Assembly: GCA_037893225.1 (NCBI GenBank)
Contig: JAZGUH010000537.1
Span: forward strand, 791,746 to 855,745
Length of the DNA stretch: 64,000 bases
Source of the DNA: Hippasteria phrygiana
Taxonomy: Eukaryota; Echinodermata; Asteroidea; Valvatida; Goniasteridae
Direction: 5' to 3'
This document shows positions 1 through 9,684 of the stretch, one piece after another. Position 1 is the first letter of the stretch. Each line of letters opens with the position of its first letter. The notes under the pieces are model-generated. The model saw only the letters and a program-made list of their open reading frames with translations, ran no database searches and had not been told where the DNA came from. The position numbers were made by a program, and so were the translations under genes.

Positions 1-826
1 ACCATCGTTCCAGTCGATATTACCACCTAACTATGGATAGGGCTCCTACCGAAGCCTCATAGAAAGAAGCCCAATTTTCCCATTGGCTACTAGCAAGAAT
101 AAGAACACAATTTTCATGCACTGTGCACACAAAAAGACGCTGGAGATTTTACCACAAACTTGTTCAAATTCATGTTTTTTTTCCTTTTCAACATATCTAT
201 AATGACTGACCATCACAGAAGAAGTAATATGAAAAGCAACGGCAGGATGCTGCATACCTTCCGTATATATATTAAATAATCCAAAAAAGATGAGGGCCAA
301 ACAGTTGTGTCCTTTAAACCACCCCCCCCCCCCCCCCCCCCCCCACCCCCCCCCCTTAAAAAACTCATTGGTTGGTTTGATTTTGCACAACTTGACATGT
401 TCCAGCAATTTGTTTCCAATGAATTTGCCTGACAAGTTTAAATTTCGTTAATGAAGGAAAGGATCACTGAAGGAAAGGATCTTTAAATTTCAAAGGGCCC
501 ATAGAAACTCCACCAGCATGATCAAGGCAGAAGAAACTGGATTTTTATCTGATGTAGGAAAATAATCTTTTGTGCTCGCCTTTTTGGACTTCACTGAGGA
601 CTGGATCGACTGGGCACTCCATTCATTTATCAAGGAAGAAAGGCAACTTGATTTTGCTGTGACCTTATTTTTTGAGTCAAGGCAATTTGTTTGGCTTTCT
701 ATGTTGCATGTTGTACTTATGCCTTGTTGAATTTCACTGATGAGGCGGCACTGATGAAGCTACTTGGATTTTGAGCAGACATTGGAGCTAAAGTCATTTT
801 CTTCCGAGAAAGTGTCTTTCATTACT
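1..826. other. Non-coding flank with a long dC tract
   Basis: I see no convincing gene here. Around 321-355 there is a C-rich homopolymer interrupted by one A, which produces spurious Gly- or Pro-rich reading frames. The rest is AT-rich non-repetitive DNA. Confidence 0.5.
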
Positions 827-1547
827 TTAAGCCCTAGTCCCACTAGGAGTTACATGTACGACAACTTACGACAAGCTGCGACAGGAAATCGCAGGCAATC
901 TTAGAAAAGTCGTGCCACAAGTCTTCGGTGGTCGTGGGTGGTCGTGGGTGGTCTTGGATATTCGCACGACCGAAATCAGTCGCAGACAGGTTTATAAACT
1001 GTTTAAAAACCTGGCTGCGACTGAATTAGTTTCATCTTGTCGCAGCCTAGTCATTTGTCGTGCGACGGTCGTGCGATGGTCGTGGGACAAGTCTTGGGTG
1101 GTCCTTCATTGTCGTGGCTGATCGTAGGATTCTCCTGTCGTACAACAGTCGTACGACTTTCCACGACTACTGGCACGACTTGTCGTGCACTTAGACCTGA
1201 TTGCACGACTAGATGCACGACTAAACAAGACTAGTCGTGCGACTCCACGACAAGTCGTACGGCTCCACGACAAGTCGTACGAATAGTCGTACGATTGGTC
1301 GTAGCCAGTCGTGCGACAGGACCTTACCACTCGTACGTACTACGTAATCTTGGGTAGTCGTGCGACAGTCGTGCGATTAATGCTGCTAACAGTCGGAAAC
1401 AAGTCTTCTACAGGTCGCACGACTGGTCTTACAATGTGACTGCTAGGCTCAAATCGCAGGAAATATTCACGACTACCCATGACCGGCCTTGTCGCACGAC
1501 TGAACTGGTTGCAGGAAATCGCAGGTCCTAGTGGGACTGGGGCTTAA
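827..1547. mobile_element. Foldback/MITE element with TTAA ends, filled with GTCGTGCGAC-like motifs
   Basis: Both ends read TTAA-GCCC(T/C)AGTCCCACTAGGA in inverted orientation: left at 827, right ending at 1547. TTAA at each border fits a piggyBac-type target duplication. The interior is a dense set of degenerate copies of AGTCGTGCGAC and its complement (for example near 1060, 1235, 1310 and 1350), so most of the element can fold on itself. No transposase is present, so it is non-autonomous. Assignment to piggyBac rests only on TTAA and is an inference. Confidence 0.7.
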
Positions 1548-2180
1548 CGCGACCAGATGCAAGTACTACCAAGGGATCGCTTTCTTAATGTGCCATCCGA
1601 TGGACCATCAACCATTACGTAATATAGAGCCTCTCATTCTTCAGTCTTGTTCCTTTATGGACCTCAAAAAGCCTTGAATAATACAATGTGATATTCACGA
1701 TGTTTTAAATATCGGTGACTGTTTTATAACTTAATACTGCCATTCTTTAGCTGGAACTGTAAGGTTTGAGAACAACAGTGGACTGTGGCAATCTGTTTTC
1801 TAAAAACTTTTGAATTAATATTGCAAGATAATGGTCAATGCCCAAATTTTTTCAAATAGCTGTTGCAAGTGAAGTTCCGTGTAGAGACTGAAAGGAGTAA
1901 AAAAAATTGCTAAATCCAATGGCTAAAAGCACTTTCCACTATCTAATTTCTTGTTTCAGTTAGTATTACAATTACTAAGATAAAAATAAAGAAATTTTTG
2001 ACAAAAGTTTACAAATTTATGTAATAACATTTATTATTGTCCATTCCATGATGAGCAGCATGTGAAATTTGAGAAATACCACTTTTAAGATATATTCAAT
2101 AAATGGATGGATTATATTTTTGTAGATATTGTTGAAACGATCAAAATGATATAAATATGTTAAGGAGAAACGACAATAAA
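1548..2180. other. AT-rich intergenic, no gene seen
   Basis: No open frame with recognisable protein similarity, no splice-flanked exon and no RNA gene was found. Confidence 0.4.
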
Positions 2181-2251
2181 GTGGACATTCTTTGATTGGA
2201 ATGGGCGAGGGCGCAAAGCATCCGAGCCCATTCCAATCAAAGAATGTCCAC
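2181..2251. repeat. Perfect 26-bp inverted repeat (hairpin)
   Basis: The arm at 2181-2206 (starting GTGGACATTCTTTG) is the exact reverse complement of 2226-2251, with a 19-nt loop. A further GACAATA/TATTGTC pair lies outside the arms. Such perfection suggests a young palindromic insertion or a selected structure; nothing else identifies it. Confidence 0.9.
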
Positions 2252-3238
2252 CTACTTCCCTTTCACCTATTGTCAAGATTTCAAGGGAACAAAATGTGTC
2301 CATTGTTACTAATGCTTTGAGGTATGATATTAATTAAGTCAATTAACTTAACTGTACATTCTTGAAAAAGAATGGACACTTTTCTGAATAGAGTGACGTC
2401 ACAAGAGTAGTTTCATACTCAATCTAACACCCTTGCAATACAGGCGTGATTTTACAAGGGGCGATTAGTCCGTCTGGCAACTCCCCCCCCCCCTCCCAAT
2501 GGACTGAACAAATATTTCTGATGCAATGGTTTAAAAATGTAAATTTAAGAACAATTTGAACTACTTTAAAGGTTATTAGTGGACTTGTTCATAATGCATG
2601 CTGCTATAGCAAATGATCAGTTTCATGAGAATACTTCAAACTTAAGTTGTCTTTTTTAAATTGTCTATTTTGAAAACCTTAATTACTATTGTTACTAAAT
2701 ACCATTTCGCATTGCTTTTTGATTGAAACCATGGACATACAGTGATAATGAGGTAGAATGACAGGCAACATGCGTGTACATCTGTATACATGTATAAACA
2801 ATAAATACATTGCAGGAATATTCTGATATGAAGCACTAGTGAGGTATTTGTTTTCCTTTTAAAAAATAAATTAAAAGACACTAGAAACACAGAAAGCATC
2901 TTTAAGCAGACATTTAAGATGAACATAAGGATTACTAGAACAGCTCAATCTCGCGTAAATGTTTGCTTTGGTTTTCATAATGGCTATCAGAACTTGCTTT
3001 ACTATTTACAGCAGTTACTATTTTACAAAATGAAAATGTGCACCCTGGATGCCATATTTAACCCAGCTTCCTCGTAAAAATGTATGGCCCCTATGTAGTA
3101 GCAAGCTATAATTTCAAAATTGTCAACAAATCATGTTAGTTGAGATGCCTGGCTTACAATTTTAATAAAGTTATGAAATAAGTGAGATTGCATATAACAA
3201 AATATAACTTTGATCAACCCGATAGCAATTTTTTAATA
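2252..3238. other. Intergenic, no gene seen
   Basis: AT-rich DNA with a short dC run near 2484-2494. Open frames are short and low-complexity, and I recognise no protein. Confidence 0.4.
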
Positions 3239-3640
3239 CGGAAAGATTTTACTTTAATACCCCACCAAAATCAGTCTGAAACAGCAAATCTAAAATGAAC
3301 CATTTCTGTTCAGAATTGTATTGGCACAACCTTTAATTTAGAGAATTTAGTTGGGAAATTTTCGTGCAATAAAGGAGAAGAAATTAAGGTTGTGTTTTCT
3401 GTGTTAAATGTTTTTGGCACACTCAACGCATGAAGGAATTGTTTACGTACATGTACATATAATTTCTGCCTCATTTTTACAGATTCTACTGACATGGGCC
3501 TACATCTTGAAATAACAGGTTGTGCCATATGTAGATAGTTATGATCAAGGAGGGTTGGTTATTTTCCAAGATTTTGCTATTCCTGACCGATTTTGGTGGG
3601 GGGGGGGGGGGGGGGGTGTTATTAAAGTAAAATCTTTCCG
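3239..3640. mobile_element. MITE with dG tract in one terminal repeat (copy 1)
   Basis: The termini CGGAAAGATTTTACTTTAATA (left) and its complement (right) enclose about 400 bp with no coding potential. The terminal repeats continue inward to ACCAAAATC, but in the right arm the C/G run has grown to about 19 G (3597-3616). A second copy in opposite orientation lies at 31996-32402, sharing interior text such as the GGAGGGTTGGTTATTTTC stretch and its complement, so this is a dispersed family. Confidence 0.75.
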
Positions 3641-4018
3641 TTTCCTGCAGTGAATAGTACGGAGCCATGGAGGAAGGAAAACAGATCGAGCTTATCATTC
3701 CAGATGAAACCCAGCGCCTGTCAATACGGACGGGACATCGACAGTCCCGTGACATTCCGTGACATCCACAGTCGCCGCTACTGCACGATCGATTTCGGCC
3801 TAATTGCTGTCCAGTTAGTGTCACCTTGTTTCTTGACGCTTCAGTACGAGGAAACACTTTTCCTTTAGCAGATTGTGCAACATGATTGAATCGAGATATC
3901 GATACGAGTCCGGGGCCGGGTAGCGAGTTTTGGAAACGATCTATTAATAAAGTAAGCCCCTGCAGGGACGAGGTTCTTGCCCGATTTCTTATTTTTGTTG
4001 GTCTGCCCGATTTTGTTT

Positions 4019-4210
4019 TGGTCTTGCACGAAAATTTAGGTCTTGCATGATAAATTTGGTCTTGCATTGAAATTTAGGTCTTGCATTGAAATTTAGGTCT
4101 TGCATAGAAATTTTGGTCTTGCATGATAATTTTGGTCTTGCATTGAAATTTTGATCTTGCATGATAATTTTGGTCTTGCATGATAATTTTGGTCTTGCAT
4201 GATAATTTTG
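4019..4210. repeat. Degenerate ~20-bp tandem array
   Basis: About nine tandem copies of a unit close to GGTCTTGCATGATAATTTT, with drift between units (CATTGAAATTTA and CATAGAAATTTT variants). The Met-Gln-Asp-Gln repeats read on the minus strand are a by-product of this array. Confidence 0.85.
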
Positions 4211-4745
4211 CGTTTATCTTGAATTATTTTTTTGTTCTTGCAAGAAAAATGGTGTTTTGAATTAATTCTGCTTTGGCTTGCCATATTCACCTCCTCAAAG
4301 ATTGTTTTCCCATTCATGCCTCCATTCAGAAGGGCTTTAAAAACATGAACTAGGTGTATCACTCTAACTACGGTCATGGTACCAACTATACTTGGGCCAA
4401 TACCATCTATAGTTGGGCCGGTACCAACTAGAACTGGACAGTTGGGAAATCCCAACTGTAGTTGGGACTAAACGCGACGGGGGGTGTCGTATTTATTGTA
4501 AGGCGCACGACTAAAAAGCCATTCGTAATGATTATGCATGCCACGGGGTTTGCGGCCGGCTGCACTGTTATGCAAATCTCCGGCCGGGCCACGTGTATTA
4601 AAGGGACACATTGCTTTGGATTTTGCGATTTAGGCTATAAAACTGAAATGATTATGGTTGGGAAGCTTTTTTAAAAGTAGAATATAAAGATTCACATAAC
4701 TATCCCTTCAAATTTCGTGGTTTTTGTTTAATTTCGTAACAAATA

Positions 4746-4799
4746 ACGGTCCGCCATTTTGTAGAACCAAATTGTTGACTCCACGAAATGGCGGACCGT
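4746..4799. repeat. 14-bp inverted repeat
   Basis: ACGGTCCGCCATTT at 4746-4759 pairs perfectly with AAATGGCGGACCGT at 4786-4799 across a 26-nt loop. It lies inside the foldback element. Confidence 0.85.
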
Positions 4800-5292
4800 G
4801 TTCACCAGTCGTATTTCCAGTCGCAGCTGGTTGAAGTACGTTCTGTTGATCCATATTGATGTACTGTGGCACGGCGCGCATCACTGGCGATATGTGTCGC
4901 GAGGTAGAGAATGGTACCTGGCGATCATCTGATAGGTTTACAAGGCCACTGGCTTCGGCGCCAGCCTAAAGACTCTTACAGCGTATTTTGCGCATTATTT
5001 TGACGGTGGCATTTACTACTGGAAATAAGTCTATGTTTCGCGGGTCAGATGTCAGGGACCAGAGGCAATTTTTTGGTTTTGTAATCACTGCTCACTAATT
5101 ACAACACATTATACGTGTTTTTTGGCATGAACAACTCTTATAAAAGATAAGGAACATTTCCAAACAGCAAAATGTCATGACATTTGAAGGCAATGTGTCC
5201 CTTTAACATGTACATGTACAATGTTCATTTGTGCATGGACGGATATGAAAAATTGAAGGCCTGGAGTAAGGTGGGGTCATTATTGATCTACA

Positions 5293-5364
5293 TGGGGGGT
5301 GGGGGGGGGGTGGGGTGGGGGGGGGGGGGTGGGGGGTGGGGTGGGGGGGTGGGGGTGGGGGGAG
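5293..5364 (+). repeat. G-rich tract with G-quadruplex potential
   Basis: About 70 nt of G runs separated by single T residues, with many runs of at least four G. The Gly-rich frame through it is not a gene. Confidence 0.85.
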
Positions 5365-5599
5365 TTCATACGCATGAAAAACAGTTTCGCACTCTTGAAC
5401 AAAAGATATAATTTTGTTTTCCTCAAATATTTAATTTGCATGTGATTGGGGTAATAGTCTCAGAGTGCCGAGTACACTTGTCTCGATTCCTTCACATTTT
5501 TCGTCTGTAACAATACAACAATACAGTTCAATTTTATATTTATATTAATTCGTTAATTATTTGTTATTTAAATAAAGTGAAATGTGTTCAAGTAATAAA

Positions 5600-6130
5600 A
5601 ATTAGTTTTCAGTGCCTAATGCAGTCCCAAACTCCCAACCATAGTTGGGACCACTACTTTGTGGCAGGCAATGCATAACATGGCTGAAAATTTTTAAAAA
5701 CGGTGAAATTGTGTTCAAGTAATAAGAATGACTTTTCAGTGCCCAATGCAGTCCCAACCATAGTTGGGACCACTACTTCAATCCTGGCCCAACTGTGGCA
5801 GACAGTAACCATAACGTCCATGGCTGATAATTTTTAAATAAAGTGAAATTGTGTTCAAGTAATAATAATGTGTATTCAGTGCCTAGTGCAGTCCCAACCA
5901 TAGTTGGGACAACTACTTCAATGCTGGGTCAAATGTGGCAGGCAGTAACCATAACATTGCTGATTATTTTTAAATAAAGTAAAATTGTGTTCAAGTAATA
6001 AGAATGAGTATTCAGTGCCTAGTATAGTCCCAACCATAATTGGGACCACTACTTCAATCCTGGCCCAGTCGGGCAGGCAGTAACCACACCATGGCTCATG
6101 GCTGATAATGTTTAAACAAATGATGAAATT
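5600..6130. repeat. ~130-bp tandem repeat, four units
   Basis: Units start near 5610, 5735, 5878 and 6013 with CAGTGCCTAATGCAGTCCCA-like text. They continue through a CCCAACCATAGTTGGGACC palindrome, CAGGCAGTAACCATAAC, and an AATAAAGTGAAATTGTGTTCAAG tail. Units differ by small indels. Confidence 0.8.
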
Positions 6131-6479
6131 ATGTTCAAATTGGTTAAATAGTGAAGCGTTGGCGTTGCTGATTTCGTCCATGGTATGATGTTTAGCAAGC
6201 TTGGCCTACTAACCAAAAATAATAGCCGGCCGGCCAGCCACGTGCGTCGAACCCACGAAACTTCCTTTCCAAGCCTGGCGCGCACTCATGTATACATGCA
6301 TAACGATTATTGTAATGCTGCATATATTCACGTGCGGTTCCGTATCCCCGCCCATTTAGTCCCAACTGTAGTTGGGATTTCCCAACTACTCCGTCGCAGT
6401 TGGGACTGGTCCTAACTACAGTTGGAGCCGGCCCAGGTATAGTTGGGCCAATGCCATAGTTGGGGCGTAACATCACCAT

Positions 6480-7293
6480 CCCCTTACTACCTTTGTGAAT
6501 GTTTTGACATGTAATGAAGTGATGACAGATGGTTTCAATCAGCCTGTACAGTCGAGACAATGCACGATAACACACACATGTATCAGAGTGTACAGACCCT
6601 GGTTTTTATTTACCGGCCAAGGACAGTTTCCTTCAAATATATAAATCAATGTACATGCAACTAAAATAGTAAACACCTAGAGGTGATCCAGAAAATTCCA
6701 AAATTAAACATACATTAACATGCTGCAATTGTTAATCAAGTAATGAGAAGCTGAAATTAACTTTCTATAAGCCTATGCCATAGGATTAATTCTTGAAGCA
6801 TTATGCATAATAAAGTGTAGCATATTGGCAACATAACAAATTTTACAGAATAAAATGAATTTAGGTCGTATATATCCTCAGTTGGATAGCCTTAGTTGGG
6901 CAAACATAAATGAAAATGTTTACCCTAGTTAGTCACTAAAGTGCTACATAAACTTTTCCATAGAATAAAATTGTGAACTTTCAGAAAACAGTTGGTGTTA
7001 AGACCCCTTTCCATCCAATCCTTAGTGTACTTCCATTCAAAAGTTTGGAAAATGTCTCTCTCCCGCACTTGAACAACAAACTTGATGTTATGTGGGGGCT
7101 TTGATACGATGGCAGCGTTGGAAAGTAACAGTGACTCCATAGTGGCACAGGTGCTCGAGGTAGTGCAAGGCAGGCATACTCATCACGGAAGGCTTCAACT
7201 TTCCCTCAGCAAAAAAACCCTAAATTGACCCAAAAAAACATTAACATAAAGTCTAATGTCCTTCATCAACATGTATAATGCTAGACTGCAAAA
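6480..7293. other. Intergenic up to the Polinton target site
   Basis: No gene or clear repeat. The last six bases before the element, TATGGC at 7294-7299, are the left copy of its target-site duplication. Confidence 0.5.
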
Positions 7294-7299
7294 TATGGC
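7294..7299. repeat. Left target-site duplication TATGGC
   Basis: Identical to 31775-31780 and directly abuts the left terminal repeat. Six bp is typical of Polinton integrase. Confidence 0.92.
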
Positions 7300-7508
7300 A
7301 GTAGTAGGTGTGGGGTAAATGGACCCTAATTTTGTGTGGCGGAGGCGGAGGGAATTGCGGAGGGAAGTGTATAGCGCATGCGCAGTATGAATATTCATGA
7401 GTATGACGTCATGAAATGACGTCACCAGGTACGAGGGTGTGACGTCACGTGGTGACGTCATGATGGCCTCTTGTTTGGCGTGTACTGCGCATGCGCATGT
7501 GATTTCCA
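7300..7508 (+). repeat. Left Polinton terminal inverted repeat
   Basis: Reverse complement of 31566-31774 with only a GT/AA difference (about 7369-7370) seen by eye. Similarity stops sharply after GATTTCCA at 7508. It contains several palindromic promoter-type sites described separately. Confidence 0.95.
7374..7497. promoter_or_regulatory. Cluster of NRF-1-like, CRE and E-box sites in the terminal repeat
   Basis: Seen: GCGCATGCGCA at 7374-7384 and TGCGCATGCGCA at 7486-7497, both matching the NRF-1 palindrome. Perfect TGACGTCA octamers (CREB/ATF site) lie at 7404-7411, 7417-7424, 7440-7447 and 7453-7460, with CACGTG at 7446-7451. The mirror copy in the right repeat has the same set, so each end carries it. 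Inference: the repeats act as promoters for inward genes (WW/PC4 on the left, polymerase on the right). Binding itself is untested. Confidence 0.65.
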
Positions 7509-7575
7509 CACGTTTATATGTGTTTTGCATGAGATGTCAGCGTGCAGATTGCGCGCGCGCTGAGTTTGGCGACGC

Positions 7576-7615
7576 GGACGTGTCCGTGCAAGTCCAGACA
7601 TGTCTGGACTTGTCT
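7576..7615. promoter_or_regulatory. Four contiguous p53-family-type decamers (left)
   Basis: Against RRRCWWGYYY: 7576-7585 GGACGTGTCC (one mismatch), 7586-7595 GTGCAAGTCC (one mismatch), 7596-7605 AGACATGTCT (perfect) and 7606-7615 GGACTTGTCT (perfect), with no spacers. The last two form a full canonical response element. Positions 7589-7612 are also a perfect 24-bp palindrome. The cluster lies about 230 bp upstream of the likely WW/PC4 ATG. A matching cluster sits near the other end. Confidence 0.7.
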
Positions 7616-7847
7616 GACTGTATGAAATGATGACATCATGTGTTTTTTTTGTGATTGGTTGAAAGGTTGTTTAGTAACGGCACGCAGTATTTGATTGGCT
7701 GTCGATGCTTGAGCATAACAAAACTGTCAGATTTGAAATTGATGTTGTCATTTCGTATCTGAACATTGCGGAGAGCACACGGACTTTTGAAAGTATACGA
7801 CTACTGCTACTGCTACTTCAACCACGGTGGGTCACCCACACTTGTCA

Positions 7848-8519
7848 ATGATGAATGTGCCGTTGCCTGATGGTGGAGAAAAAGCATTGGAGCCACCGAC
7901 TCCGGAGGTGGCCAATGACATAACTGTTGAAACGAGCGCCGGTGATGCTCTGCCGCCCGCCCTGATGGAAGCTGGTTGGAGACAGGCATATAGCACGACA
8001 CATGGGAAGATGTACTACTACAACTTTGCCACTGGTGAGAGCAAGTGGGACGTGCCGGGACCAGCTGCTCGCACTGACGAGCACCCTGTGATCCAGCCGC
8101 AGCCCAACAACGACAAGTTAGCAGCAGCTATGGCACAGCTGAGCAAGACTCCTCCGCTGAATGGCCCGTCTGCAGCACCAGTGCAGCAGCCCTCGCCACC
8201 GCCAGCCGTTGCCTCGGGATCTGGAGTGTCCGGCAGCAGCAGCAAGTCCACCGCCGGCGTGAAGCGGCACTTCGCCCCCGACCCAGATCATACGGAGAAT
8301 GAGCGGAATGCAGTGCGGTTCAGGATTGGAGGTGAGCGCTATGCTGTAGTAAAGCGTTTCAAGGGGCGTCCATATGTGAACATAAGGGAGTACTATACCA
8401 ACGACAAGAGCACCAGGCTCCTTGCAGGCAAGAAGGGAATCAATCTCACTCCCGAACAGTGGAGAAAGTTGAGCATGCAGAGTAGCAAGATAACTGACGC
8501 TTTGGACAATATGTACTAA
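7848..8519 (+). CDS. WW-domain and PC4-like ssDNA-binding protein
   Basis: About 223 aa from the ATG at 7848; a second ATG follows at 7851. Open frame extends upstream without another ATG. Residues ~36-70 form a WW domain (signature tryptophans ~44 and ~67, YYYNFATGESKWDVP core), which in known families binds Pro-rich ligands. A Pro/Ser-rich linker follows. Residues ~154-218 match the PC4/p15 coactivator fold (FKGRPYVNIREYY, then GKKGINLTPEQW), known to bind single-stranded DNA and modulate RNA polymerase II. It is the first gene inward of the left repeat and opposite in strand to the virion genes. Inference: early regulator or ssDNA-binding replication factor. A strong internal donor at 8331/8332 allows an alternative product. 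Confidence 0.85.
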   Translation: MMNVPLPDGGEKALEPPTPEVANDITVETSAGDALPPALMEAGWRQAYSTTHGKMYYYNFATGESKWDVPGPAARTDEHPVIQPQPNNDKLAAAMAQLSKTPPLNGPSAAPVQQPSPPPAVASGSGVSGSSSKSTAGVKRHFAPDPDHTENERNAVRFRIGGERYAVVKRFKGRPYVNIREYYTNDKSTRLLAGKKGINLTPEQWRKLSMQSSKITDALDNMY

Positions 8520-8557
8520 AAATCTAAATCAGTTTTCTTCTGTTCTGCACGCTGCAG
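8332..8557 (+). other. Probable alternative intron inside the PC4 region
   Basis: The donor GAG|GTGAGC (8329-8337) is near-consensus. The acceptor is a pyrimidine-rich tract ending CTGCAG at 8557, with TACTAAA at 8514-8520 as a good branch-point match. Splicing removes almost all of the PC4 domain and its stop. It joins the WW frame (phase 1) to the open frame that runs to 9027. The frame match was checked by codon arithmetic; splicing itself is inferred. Confidence 0.6.
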
Positions 8558-9027
8558 AAGATGACGACGACACCAATGGGGACCCGCAAATCGAGGAGAG
8601 CAGGAGAAAGGCTAGATCACTCGTGGAGAGCATTCTGGCCAAACTGATCAGCGACAACATAATCAGATTTGTTTACAAAACACTTGCTCAAGAACCATGC
8701 GAAGGTTGCCACGAGGACTGGCCCAGTCAGTTTGACCATGCATGCATGGCGTATGGCGTAGCCATCGAGTCACACCTGTATGACTTTGTAGATGAGTACT
8801 ACGAGGAGGCGGCAGCGTCTGTGCAACTGAGCAAAGTCATGGACATCTACAACCTGGTATCTTTTCACTTTGGTGCCGGATACAGATACGAGGGACTGAA
8901 CGAGGAAATTGCCTCGATCGTCACGGAAACACTCTACGAGTGGCAGACTGACTCGGCGGACATTATTCAGTGGTATTACTCAGCGGGTTCATCCCGCGAG
9001 ACTGAACTCATAGAAAAAGTTATGTAA
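8558..9027 (+). CDS. ATG-less exon encoding a conserved-looking protein with a Cys/His cluster
   Basis: The frame is open from before 8521 to the stop at 9025-9027 but has no ATG until deep inside, so it most likely is a spliced exon. It begins with an acidic DDDD stretch and an Arg/Lys patch. It then has CEGCHEDWPSQFDHACM (Cys-x2-Cys ... PSQ ... His-x-Cys), a plausible metal-binding or structural motif. A helical C-terminal half rich in Tyr, Glu and Asp follows. I recall similar CxxC...PSQ...HxC proteins from invertebrate mobile DNA but cannot name a function. Its only sensible start is the upstream WW exon through the 8332-8557 intron. Confidence 0.65.
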
Positions 9028-9219
9028 ATTGAACACCACGGACTCTAATAATAAGCAATACAAGTATATTGCCCTCGGCATATCAGGTTTTAGCAAACGC
9101 ATAAAAGTGAACTCCCTATTGTTGTCGTTAAACACTGCCAAACTGTTTGTGTGTTTCAGTTGCAAAAAGGAAATTATTGGCTTTCTGTGTCTAGTTCATT
9201 GTTTCAATTGATTGTCTCG

Positions 9220-9684
9220 CGTGTGCCTGGAGAGAGAGAGAGGGTCAGAGAGAGGGAGAGATCGAATGAGGATACAGACAGACAAGTAACCGACGGACTG
9301 ACACAAATGGTGAAACAGACATAAACAGAATAATTAACGCACGGTACAGATTATTTGGAAGTTTTGAGGTTTAACACTTCTTTTAATGATTATTCAAACT
9401 ATTGAACAACAATTCTTATAATAATTCTGCGGTGAATTTTCCTTTTAACCAAAACAAAACACAATAAAATAATAATAATAAATTAATTAATTAATTAATT
9501 AATAAATAAAACAAACCAGTCAAACAATTAAAAAAAAGAAGTTAAACTCCGAACAAGTAATTTCTGCATAATTAAATGAAATACGGGCTCGTTGGGCTGT
9601 CATCTTTGTTTTAGCGAATAGGTTAGAACTAGAATTAAAGACCCATTAGAATATGTAGGTGTTCATCTACAGTCTTAATGTCTA
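9220..9684. other. AT-rich spacer between convergent gene sets
   Basis: Contains GA-rich text (9230-9260) and an ATTA/AATA microsatellite (9465-9510). It separates the plus-strand locus from the minus-strand virion genes and presumably holds both 3' ends. Confidence 0.5.

Larger units (their letters stand above)
4376..6468. mobile_element. Foldback element built on CCCAACTATAGTTGGG palindromes
   Basis: Inverted ends carry palindromic CCCAAC(T)ATAGTTGGG modules. A 29-bp stretch at about 4441-4469 is the exact reverse complement of 6358-6386. The interior holds a hairpin at 4746-4799, a G-rich tract, and four tandem ~130-bp units (5600-6130), each with its own palindrome. There is no transposase. 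The exact outer borders and target duplication are not resolved. Confidence 0.6.

Noticed and set aside
912..1330. Small proteins on both strands
   Set aside because: They are translations of the GTCGTGCGAC-rich foldback element.
5184..5411. Glycine-rich small protein
   Set aside because: Coding appearance comes only from the G-rich tract.
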